A stretch of DNA of 23,953 bases from an uncultured Eubacterium sp. (lineage in GTDB: Bacteria > Bacillota > Clostridia > Lachnospirales > Lachnospiraceae): assembly GCA_900551945.1 (NCBI GenBank), contig URYE01000037.1, forward strand, positions 1 through 23,953. Direction: 5' to 3'. The notes below the pieces were generated by a model. That model was not told the origin of the DNA and did no database searches. It worked only from the letters and a program-made list of their open reading frames with translations. The position numbers and the translations under genes are program-made. Every line of letters starts with the position of its first letter. The stretch's first letter is position 1. This document shows positions 17,692 through 23,953 of this stretch, piece by piece.

Positions 17692-19578
17692 ATGCCAAAT
17701 ATAAAAGAAGAGTATGACGTAGTTGTAGTTGGTGCTGGTCATGCAGGTTGTGAAGCAGCACTTGCAAGTGCAAGACTTGGACTTAATACTATATGTTTTA
17801 CAGTAAGTTGTGAAAGTATTGCAATGATGCCATGTAATCCTAATATTGGAGGAAGTTCTAAAGGTCATTTAGTAAGAGAGCTTGACGCATTGGGCGGTGA
17901 GATGGGCAAAAATATTGATGCAACATTTATTCAATCTAAAATGCTTAATAAATCAAAAGGCCCTGCTGTTCATTCACTTAGAGCGCAAGCTGATAAAGCA
18001 GAATATAGCAAGAGAATGAGAATTGTAATGGAAAACACTGATAATCTTTTAGTAAGACAAGCAGAAGTGTCGGAACTTATGGTTGAAGATGGTGTAATAA
18101 AGGGTGTTAAAACATTTTCAGGTGCGCAGTATTATGCAAAAGCCGTTGTACTTTGTACTGGCGTATATTTAAAAGCTAGATGTATATATGGTGATACAAG
18201 TTATGAAACAGGTCCTAATGGGCTTCAAGCGGCAACACATCTTACAGCCTCTCTTATAGAAAATGGTATAGAGGTAAGAAGATTTAAGACGGGAACACCT
18301 GCAAGGGTTGATAAAAGGTCAGTCGATTTTTCAAAAATGACAGAGCAGTTTGGAGATGAGAAAGTTGTGCCATTTTCATTTACAACTGACCCAGAAAGTG
18401 TACAAAAAGAACAAGTATCGTGTTGGCTTACATACACAAATGAAGAAACACACAAGATTATAAGAGATAATCTTGACCGTTCTCCTTTGTATGCCGGTGT
18501 AATTCATTCAACAGGCCCGAGATATTGCCCTTCGATTGAAGATAAGGTTGTTAAGTTTGAGGATAAGGACAGACATCAGGTATTTATTGAACCAGAAGGA
18601 CTCTATACTAATGAAATGTATCTTGGTGGTATGTCAAGTTCTATGCCAGAAGATGTTCAATATGCAATGTATAAGACAGTTCCTGGTCTTGAAAATGTTA
18701 AGATTGTAAGAAATGCTTATGCAATAGAATACGATTGTATTAATGCAGTTCAGTTAAAATCAAGTCTTGAGTTTAAAAATATAAAAGGGTTATTTTCAGG
18801 TGGTCAGTTCAATGGTAGTTCTGGCTATGAAGAAGCTGCAGCTCAAGGTCTTGTGGCAGGAATTAATGCTGCTATGTATGTTAAGGGAAAAGAGCCAATG
18901 ATACTTGACCGTTCAGAAAGCTATATTGGTGTTCTTATAGATGACCTTGTTACAAAGGAAACTACAGAGCCTTACAGAATGATGACATCAAGAGCAGAAT
19001 ATAGACTTATATTAAGACAGGATAATGCTGATTTGCGACTTACAAAGCGTGGATATGAAGTTGGTCTTATAAGTGAAGAAAGAATGGAAGGCGTTCGTGA
19101 AAAAGAAAGACTTATAAAAGAAGAAATTGAAAGAGTATCTGGTGTAAATATTGGAACAGGCGATGAAGTTCAAGCAGTTATGGAGCAGTATGGAAGTACA
19201 CCATTGAAAACTGGAGCTACACTTGCTGAACTTATAAAAAGACCAGAGCTTACTTACCAATGTTTAGCACCAATAGATAAGTATAGACCACAGTTAAGAG
19301 AAGATATTCAAGAGCAGGTTAATATTAATCTTAAATATGAAGGTTATATTGAAAGACAGTTAAGACAGGTAGAGCATTTTAAAAAGCTTGAAAATAAACT
19401 TATTCCAGAGAATATTGACTATACTAAAATTAATGGTTTAAGAAAAGAAGCTACACAAAAATTGTGTAAATTTAATCCACGTTCAATAGGACAGGCTTCA
19501 AGAATATCGGGGGTATCACCTGCTGATATATCTGTTCTTCTTGTTTATATGGAGCAGTTCTATAGAAATCAAAATTAG
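17692..19578 (+). CDS. mnmG: tRNA uridine-34 5-carboxymethylaminomethyl modification enzyme MnmG (GidA)
   Basis: 628-residue FAD-dependent partner of MnmE in wobble-uridine modification. The dinucleotide-binding motif [20 protein letters not shown] lies at 11-30. Other family blocks are [45 protein letters not shown], and [15 protein letters not shown] with its conserved cysteine. The C-terminal helical domain, used for MnmE and tRNA binding, ends in a typical [19 protein letters not shown] segment. The length is normal. The ATG has a GGAGGG site. It is followed after 9 bases by rsmG, whose ribosome binding site overlaps the mnmG stop codon. Confidence 0.98.
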   Translation: MPNIKEEYDVVVVGAGHAGCEAALASARLGLNTICFTVSCESIAMMPCNPNIGGSSKGHLVRELDALGGEMGKNIDATFIQSKMLNKSKGPAVHSLRAQADKAEYSKRMRIVMENTDNLLVRQAEVSELMVEDGVIKGVKTFSGAQYYAKAVVLCTGVYLKARCIYGDTSYETGPNGLQAATHLTASLIENGIEVRRFKTGTPARVDKRSVDFSKMTEQFGDEKVVPFSFTTDPESVQKEQVSCWLTYTNEETHKIIRDNLDRSPLYAGVIHSTGPRYCPSIEDKVVKFEDKDRHQVFIEPEGLYTNEMYLGGMSSSMPEDVQYAMYKTVPGLENVKIVRNAYAIEYDCINAVQLKSSLEFKNIKGLFSGGQFNGSSGYEEAAAQGLVAGINAAMYVKGKEPMILDRSESYIGVLIDDLVTKETTEPYRMMTSRAEYRLILRQDNADLRLTKRGYEVGLISEERMEGVREKERLIKEEIERVSGVNIGTGDEVQAVMEQYGSTPLKTGATLAELIKRPELTYQCLAPIDKYRPQLREDIQEQVNINLKYEGYIERQLRQVEHFKKLENKLIPENIDYTKINGLRKEATQKLCKFNPRSIGQASRISGVSPADISVLLVYMEQFYRNQN

Positions 19579-19587
19579 GAGAAATTA

Positions 19588-20343
19588 ATGGAAAAACAAA
19601 AATTTATAGAATATCTTAGTAAGATAAATGTAAATCTTGATGATTTGCAATGTGAACAGCTTGACAAGTATTATAAAGTGCTTGTGGAGTGGAATGAGTT
19701 TATGAACCTTACAGGGATAACAGATTATGAAGAAGTTCAGATAAAGCATTTTGCGGATAGCTTAGCTTTAAAGGTAGCCGTTGACAATGTTCCTTCAAAA
19801 TATGCTGATATTAAAAGTGTAATAGACTTTAGTAAAGATATGAGTATTATAGATGTAGGAACGGGAGCAGGTTTTCCGGGGCTTCCGTTAAAGGTAGCTT
19901 TTCCACAATGTAATGTTTTGTTGTTGGACTCATTAAATAAACGTGTTAAGTTTTTAGATGAAGTTATAAATCAATTGGGGCTTACTGATATAGAAGCTGT
20001 TCATGCAAGGGCAGAAGAGGGAGCTCGAAAACAAGATTATAGAGAAAATTATACTGTTGCAGTATCAAGGGCTGTGGCTAACCTTTCAACTCTTGTGGAA
20101 TATTGTCTTCCTTTTGTAAAAGTTGGTGGATATTTTGTGGCGTATAAGTCGGGAGATATAGATATTGAAGCTAGTAACTCGCAAAATGCTGTGAAGTTAT
20201 TAGGTGGTGAGATTGAATATATTTATAAATTCAGACTGCCAGATACAGATATTGATAGGTCGGTTGTATTTATTAAAAAGGTGAAAAATACGGCTAAGAA
20301 GTATCCAAGAAAAGCAGGATTGCCATCAAAAGAACCATTATAA
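19588..20343 (+). CDS. rsmG: 16S rRNA (guanine-527-N7)-methyltransferase RsmG (GidB)
   Basis: 251-residue S-adenosylmethionine-dependent methyltransferase that methylates G527 (E. coli numbering) of 16S rRNA; loss is known to give low-level streptomycin resistance in other bacteria. The family block WNEFMNLTGITDYEEVQIKH lies at 35-54, the SAM-binding motif DVGTGAGFPGLPLK at 89-102, and AVSRAVANLSTLVEYCLPFV in the middle; the C-terminal KYPRKAGLPSKEPL is characteristic. The AGGAG site overlaps the mnmG stop, so translation is coupled. It is the last gene of the rightward conserved block. No simple hairpin-T terminator is seen directly after it; a large structured element begins about 60 bases downstream. 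Confidence 0.97.
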   Translation: MEKQKFIEYLSKINVNLDDLQCEQLDKYYKVLVEWNEFMNLTGITDYEEVQIKHFADSLALKVAVDNVPSKYADIKSVIDFSKDMSIIDVGTGAGFPGLPLKVAFPQCNVLLLDSLNKRVKFLDEVINQLGLTDIEAVHARAEEGARKQDYRENYTVAVSRAVANLSTLVEYCLPFVKVGGYFVAYKSGDIDIEASNSQNAVKLLGGEIEYIYKFRLPDTDIDRSVVFIKKVKNTAKKYPRKAGLPSKEPL

Positions 20344-20411
20344 AACTTGAGTTTTTGTATTTTGCATTTTTAGTGGTTTGGGATAGTATTATTATATAAA
20401 TAAACATACAC

Positions 20412-20630
20412 CAGAAAAAATAAGTATATTTTGATATAGATAAATAAGTATTAAGAACCTCTAAGATAAGCTGTAAAATTTTTCAAGACGTACGAGTCGG
20501 AAAAAATGCGACATCGTGTCGCTTTTTCCTAACTTGCACATCCATGTGCAAGTTACTCTGATATTGTATAGCTTATCTAAGACGTTCTAAATACTTATCA
20601 TAATATATCAAAATATACTGATTTTTTCTG
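20412..20630. repeat. Large structured palindromic element (MITE-like or non-coding RNA)
   Basis: Two 64-base arms (20412-20475 and 20567-20630) are inverted copies with about 10 mismatches, five of them in one internal block; weaker symmetry continues outward to about 20392 and 20650. The 91-base centre carries two further hairpins: GGAAAAAATGCGAC with GTCGCTTTTTCC (20499-20529, one bulged T and a spare A), and a perfect 10-base repeat ACTTGCACAT/ATGTGCAAGT (20532-20553, 2-base gap). GAGT (20494-20497) can pair with ACTC (20555-20558) to enclose both. The whole could fold as a branched cruciform or RNA. It fills the 330-base gap between the convergent rsmG and hydrolase genes. There is no ORF inside. 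The pattern suggests a miniature inverted-repeat element or a bidirectional terminator. Confidence 0.75.
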
Positions 20631-20673
20631 TTTATATTCATTTTATTTATTAATATTTATTGAGTACAAAAGT

Positions 20674-21624
20674 TTAAAGGTAGGTTTTAACGGCTTTTGA
20701 AAAGGCTATAGGGCGTTCTAGTTGTGGTAGGTGCTTTGTTTCTTTTATTGTAGTTGTTTTTATTGATGGATTGAGTGCTTCGTATTCTTTGGCAATTTGT
20801 TCTGCGTGTTTATCATGTTCACCAGATATTATACATATACTGTTGTCAAGTTGGTTTACGGCTCTGCTTATAGAAGCTGTTGTGTAGTGACCTTGTATGC
20901 TTGAGTAAAGGTACTTTGCGTATGAGCCACCAATATGAGAGTTTTCGTGATAAGCATTTATATCGGAGAGTACGTTAATATTTGAATGGCAAATATTATT
21001 ATATATGAAGTTATCATGTATCTTTTTACGGCTCATGCAGATGTTGTAAATTAATGTTCCAATTATTGGTAAGTTAATTATGTGTCTTTGCATAGAGTTG
21101 CATTTTGTAGGAGCTTTTAGTGCGTTTTTGATACTTTCTGGATTGACAAGTATTATTGAATTAAATAAATATGAATTATTGTACGCAGTCATTAAAGTAA
21201 TTGGAGCAGATTTTCCAGTGGCAATTACAGAAACTTTTTTATGTATTACATTCATGATAAAGTCATTAATTAACTGTGTGTACATATAAGTTGTATATGT
21301 AATATTTGGCTTGTCAGAGTGACCACAGCCCAATAAATCTATTGCATATACACAATATTCGTCGCTTAATATAGATATCACATTTTTCCATTCATAAGAT
21401 GAAGCTGTAGTATCTAAATCATGGATAAGAAGAAGTGGACTGCCACTTCCTGAAACTGTGTATTTTATTTTTCCAAACTTCCATTCGAATTCTTTTTCGT
21501 CAGCTTTAGCTGTTACATGGTTAATTGTAGACATTCTGAAAATAAATTTATTTATTGAGTGGGTTGTTGCTATAACACTAATACCCATAGTTGCAGAAAT
21601 ACCGATTTTAGACCATTTGTTCAT
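20674..21624 (-). CDS. Membrane-anchored alpha/beta hydrolase
   Basis: 316-residue alpha/beta hydrolase of unknown substrate. A hydrophobic N-terminal segment (about residues 7-22, IGISATMGISVIATTH) preceded by Lys suggests a signal anchor with the catalytic domain outside. Core motifs: LLLIHDLDTTASSYEW (64-79) as oxyanion region, AIDLLGCGHSDKP (94-106), nucleophile Ser139 in ATGKSAPIT, acid Asp271 in ISGEHD, and His298 in KETKHLPQ. The elbow reads G-K-S-A-P, so the usual final glycine is proline. The ATG at 21624 has a GGAGG site; an in-frame ATG at 21636 lacks one. It is transcribed on its own from a good promoter, against the direction of its neighbours. Esterase, lipase or haloperoxidase-like roles are all possible. 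Confidence 0.75.
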   Translation of the reverse strand: MNKWSKIGISATMGISVIATTHSINKFIFRMSTINHVTAKADEKEFEWKFGKIKYTVSGSGSPLLLIHDLDTTASSYEWKNVISILSDEYCVYAIDLLGCGHSDKPNITYTTYMYTQLINDFIMNVIHKKVSVIATGKSAPITLMTAYNNSYLFNSIILVNPESIKNALKAPTKCNSMQRHIINLPIIGTLIYNICMSRKKIHDNFIYNNICHSNINVLSDINAYHENSHIGGSYAKYLYSSIQGHYTTASISRAVNQLDNSICIISGEHDKHAEQIAKEYEALNPSIKTTTIKETKHLPQLERPIAFSKAVKTYL

Positions 21625-21729
21625 AATAACCTCCATTCATATGCGTATTGAAGTATATTTGTAGTTCAATAACATATAATAATTAATTTGATATTTGTAT
21701 ATTTTCTTACGTCCAAAAAGTATATATTA

Positions 21730-21758
21730 ATTATAATAAAAAAAATTAAAACTATCAA
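21730..21758 (-). promoter_or_regulatory. Predicted promoter for the alpha/beta hydrolase
   Basis: On the minus strand TTGATA (21753-21758) and a perfect TATAAT (21730-21735) are 17 bases apart. The start would lie near 21723, leaving an AT-rich leader of about 100 bases before the ATG at 21624. The 385-base gap to the kinase gene shows no other recognisable element apart from a weak plus-strand promoter. Confidence 0.65.
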
Positions 21759-21888
21759 TGTTTTTGGCAACTAAAAAAATGTAATGTTTTTAAATATATG
21801 TTATATTGTTTTGAATTGTATTTTGTGAAAATATTAACTTCTTATTCCAATAAAATCCAAAAAACACATTAAATACAATATACAGGAA

Positions 21889-21917
21889 TTGATTTATTTT
21901 CAGAAATAGAGTAATAT
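21889..21917 (+). promoter_or_regulatory. Weak candidate promoter for the two-component genes
   Basis: TTGATT (21889-21894) and TAATAT (21912-21917) are 17 bases apart, about 93 bases before the predicted kinase start. Both hexamers match consensus only partly and the region is very AT-rich. Confidence 0.3.
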
Positions 21918-22009
21918 TGTTAGTGTTCAGAATGGATAAGATTAGAAATTATTGATATGATATTCATAGTTAATAAGTGTGTCATTCAAGTATCAGGATG
22001 GTGATAAAT

Positions 22010-23017
22010 TTGGAAAAGATAATTCAATATATTAAAGATGAGCTTAATGGACTTAAGTTAAAACAAGAACAGATTGAAGAAAAGCTTTATACTAATGAAC
22101 TTGATATACAAGGATGTATTAAAGCTATAGAAAAACTTAATCAAAGTAGTGACTCTACTGGAATGATATTTTTATCCACAGATAAAAAAACAGGTTTTGA
22201 TATTGAAGAAATTGAACGACTGAATGGTATAATTAGTCAGTTAAAGTCACAACAAAATGATATGATATCAGAACGTGATAATATTACAAAGAAAATTAAA
22301 GAAATTGAAGATATACTATCTGAAAAAAGTACTTATAAAAAACAAAAGGCAAAATATACAAGCTATGACCTTATTAATTATGTTGAAACAGAGCGACAGA
22401 GAATATCAGGCGATATTCATGACTCTATTATTCAAAATCTTACAGCATTAATGTATAAGATAGAGCTTATAAAAAAAGTTATGGATACAGACCATAATAG
22501 AGCTAAGCTTGAGCTTGAAGCAGGAAATAAGATTGTAAAAGATTGTATTGGTGAGTTAAGAAATATAATATTTAATCTTCATCCGATGTCACTTGATGAC
22601 CTTGATACAAAAAGTGTATTTTATGACTTTATACAAAAAATAAAGACATCAACTAATATGATTGTAGACTTTAAATACAAAAGTGATGTTGAACATGTAA
22701 ATAATTCAATTGTTGTTGTGCTACTAAGAATTATTCAAGAATTATGTAATAATTCAATTAAACATTCTGATGGTAGCAGAATAGATATTAATGTTAATAT
22801 ATCTAATAATTTAATTACAATAGTACAGTCTGACGATGGAATTGGTTATGATTATAATTTGATTGACAAACCGAAAACTACAACGGATAATACAGGGTAT
22901 GGTCTTATCCTGTTAAAGGAAAAGGTCGGACTTATAAATGGAACTATTAGTGTTAATACAAAAAAAGAAGGTGGAACAGAATATAAATTGACAGTTCCAA
23001 TACCCAAAGAAAGCTAA
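22010..23017 (+). CDS. Soluble sensor histidine kinase, DegS/NarL-partner type
   Basis: 335-residue cytoplasmic kinase with no membrane segment. The N-terminal ~115 residues are charged and heptad-like, predicted coiled coil. The HisKA_3-type phospho-acceptor block is ERQRISGDIHDSIIQNL with His137. The HATPase domain has the N box IIQELCNNSIKHSDG (Asn247/248), the G1 box DDGIG (275-279) and the G2 box TGYGLILLKEKV (about 295-306). The frame is open from a GTG at 21977, but the best ribosome site, GGTGAT at 22000-22005, favours the TTG at 22010; the ATG at 21998 lacks one. The regulator gene begins 38 bases later. The resemblance is to DegS, a cytoplasmic kinase, but the signal is unknown. Confidence 0.88.
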   Translation: MEKIIQYIKDELNGLKLKQEQIEEKLYTNELDIQGCIKAIEKLNQSSDSTGMIFLSTDKKTGFDIEEIERLNGIISQLKSQQNDMISERDNITKKIKEIEDILSEKSTYKKQKAKYTSYDLINYVETERQRISGDIHDSIIQNLTALMYKIELIKKVMDTDHNRAKLELEAGNKIVKDCIGELRNIIFNLHPMSLDDLDTKSVFYDFIQKIKTSTNMIVDFKYKSDVEHVNNSIVVVLLRIIQELCNNSIKHSDGSRIDINVNISNNLITIVQSDDGIGYDYNLIDKPKTTTDNTGYGLILLKEKVGLINGTISVNTKKEGGTEYKLTVPIPKES

Positions 23018-23055
23018 AAATGTGCTTGAATATCAAAAGAAAAGGGGAATTTAAT

Positions 23056-23700
23056 ATGTCTATAAGAGTTTTTTTAGCAGATGACCACATGATGGTAAGA
23101 GAAGGACTTAAACAATTACTTGAATTGAATGATGAAATAGAAGTTATTGGTGAAGCAGGAGATGGCTATGAATGTCTTAATCTTGTCAATAAGACTAATC
23201 CTGATGTTGTATTGTTAGATATTAATATGCCTAATCTTGATGGCTTAAAAGTGCTTCAGATAATGAGAGAGCAAAAGATGCAAAACAAGGTTATATTTCT
23301 TACAATTCACAAGGAAGTTGACTATTTGGTTCAGGCAATGGATTATGGCTGTGATGGTTATATTTTAAAGGATTCAGATTTTGCAACTTTAGTTGAAGCT
23401 ATTGAAACAGTATATGAGGGAAAGACATATATTGAGCCATCGCTTACTAATCTTTTAAATGCTAATCTTGCTGAAAGAGATGTAATGCAGGATAAGATTA
23501 ATGAACTTACAAAGAGAGAAGTTGAAGTATTAAAGCTTCTTGCAAATGGAATGTTTAATAAAGAGATTGCAGCAACACTTAATATTAGTGAGAGAACTGT
23601 AAAAAATCATGTGTCTAATATTTTTAAGAAAATTATGGTATCTGATAGAACACAGGCTGCTGTATTTGCAATTAAGAATAATCTTGTTAAAATAAAGTAA
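23056..23700 (+). CDS. Response regulator, NarL/DegU family (REC + LuxR-type HTH)
   Basis: 214-residue transcription factor, partner of the kinase just upstream. The receiver domain has the acidic pair Asp9-Asp10, phospho-acceptor Asp55 in VVLLDINMPNLDG, switch Thr83 and Lys105 in YILKDSD. The C-terminal LuxR-type helix-turn-helix is ELTKREVEVLKLLANG followed by NKEIAATLNISERTVKNHVS. The ATG at 23056 has an AGGGGA site; the in-frame ATG at 23020 would add 12 residues of non-family sequence and lacks one. A terminator and parS sites follow. Targets are unknown; calling it DegU itself would go beyond the sequence. Confidence 0.92.
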   Translation: MSIRVFLADDHMMVREGLKQLLELNDEIEVIGEAGDGYECLNLVNKTNPDVVLLDINMPNLDGLKVLQIMREQKMQNKVIFLTIHKEVDYLVQAMDYGCDGYILKDSDFATLVEAIETVYEGKTYIEPSLTNLLNANLAERDVMQDKINELTKREVEVLKLLANGMFNKEIAATLNISERTVKNHVSNIFKKIMVSDRTQAAVFAIKNNLVKIK

Positions 23701-23742
23701 TTAATTTGAGAAATTTATAAGCTATTTTTACATATTAAATAG

Positions 23743-23785
23743 ACACCTTACTTATTGTATTAAACAATTAAAGTAAGGTGTTTTT
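23743..23785 (+). terminator. Rho-independent terminator after the response regulator
   Basis: A perfect 11-base stem, ACACCTTACTT (23743-23753) with AAGTAAGGTGT (23771-23781), and an inner pairing ATTGT/ACAAT, are followed by a T run (23781-23785). It starts 43 bases after the regulator stop and ends 2 bases before the first parS site. Confidence 0.9.
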
Positions 23786-23786
23786 A

Positions 23787-23802
23787 TGTTTCACGTGAAA
23801 CA
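23787..23802. other. parS centromere site 1
   Basis: The 16-base perfect palindrome TGTTTCACGTGAAACA is the exact consensus binding site of chromosomal ParB (Spo0J). Such sites cluster near oriC and nucleate ParB spreading for origin segregation and SMC loading. It directly follows a terminator. Confidence 0.96.
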
Positions 23803-23866
23803 TTGATTTTGTATTTTATGTGAAGAAAATAGTAGTATAATAATAAATTAAGGAAAGTATAACCAC

Positions 23867-23941
23867 ATGAACAACAAAAATATTATATTAAGTTTGTGGA
23901 GAGACATTAATGTTTCACGTGAAACATTTTTATATCTATAA
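23867..23941 (+). CDS. Possible 24-residue peptide overlapping parS site 2
   Basis: An ATG at 23867 with an AGGAAAG site (23851-23857) 9 bases upstream opens a 24-codon frame, MNNKNIILSLWRDINVSRETFLYL, closed by TAA. The VSRET stretch is the second parS site read in this frame. A TATAAT hexamer lies at 23836-23841 but no good -35 was found. No homology is recognised; it may be chance, or the start of a leader to a gene beyond the window. Confidence 0.2.
   Translation: MNNKNIILSLWRDINVSRETFLYL
23911..23926. other. parS centromere site 2
   Basis: A second exact TGTTTCACGTGAAACA palindrome, 124 bases from the first. Two perfect sites this close suggest the parA/parB operon begins just to the right of the window, as is common in Firmicutes; this cannot be confirmed here. 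Confidence 0.96.
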
Positions 23942-23953
23942 CAAATGCTTTTT

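Noticed and set aside
23786..23806. Six-codon ORF MFHVKH on the first parS site
   Set aside because: It is simply the parS palindrome translated; too short, no ribosome site, and parS explains the conservation.

Overview
This window is the chromosome replication-origin region of a low-GC Firmicute, most likely a Lachnospiraceae-type Clostridium relative. The gene order (gyrA-gyrB-recF-yaaA-dnaN-dnaA, then rpmH-rnpA-yidD-yidC-jag-mnmE-mnmG-rsmG), the AT-rich codon use, the many TTATCCACA-type DnaA boxes and the consensus parS sites all point this way. Genus assignment (something near Lachnospira / Eubacterium eligens) is a guess.

Left arm (1-12187, all on the minus strand, reading away from the origin). 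It begins with the 5' half of a tRNA-Ser(GCT) under a perfect consensus promoter. Next come the two subunits of a class I (iron-sulfur) fumarase, two tandem EstA-like serine esterases, and a large inverted repeat. The replication block follows: gyrA, gyrB, recF, yaaA, dnaN, dnaA.

Origin. oriC looks bipartite, as in Bacillus subtilis. One module of DnaA boxes lies upstream of dnaA (about 12300-12640). A second lies between dnaA and dnaN (about 10565-10830), where an AT-rich stretch, six TAG triplets, a short GC step and DnaA boxes sit in the order of a DnaA-trio unwinding element.

Right arm (12700-20343, plus strand). rpmH has its own promoter and terminator. It is followed by rnpA-yidD-yidC-jag (protein export and RNA-binding), a terminator, and then mnmE-mnmG-rsmG (tRNA wobble-uridine and 16S rRNA modification). 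A perfect DnaA box sits at the predicted rnpA transcription start. Four perfect DnaA boxes lie within 51 bases inside the mnmE coding sequence, which is the most striking unexplained signal here.

Far right (20344-23953). Where relatives often carry parA/parB directly after rsmG, this window has a structured, near-palindromic non-coding element (about 20400-20640). It is followed by a membrane-anchored alpha/beta hydrolase on the minus strand and a DegS/DegU-like soluble histidine kinase and response regulator pair. Last come a terminator and two perfect parS centromere sites 124 bases apart, the second inside a 24-codon ORF with a ribosome binding site. parA/parB themselves are not in the window.

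No CRISPR array, insertion-sequence transposase, prophage gene or rRNA gene was seen.
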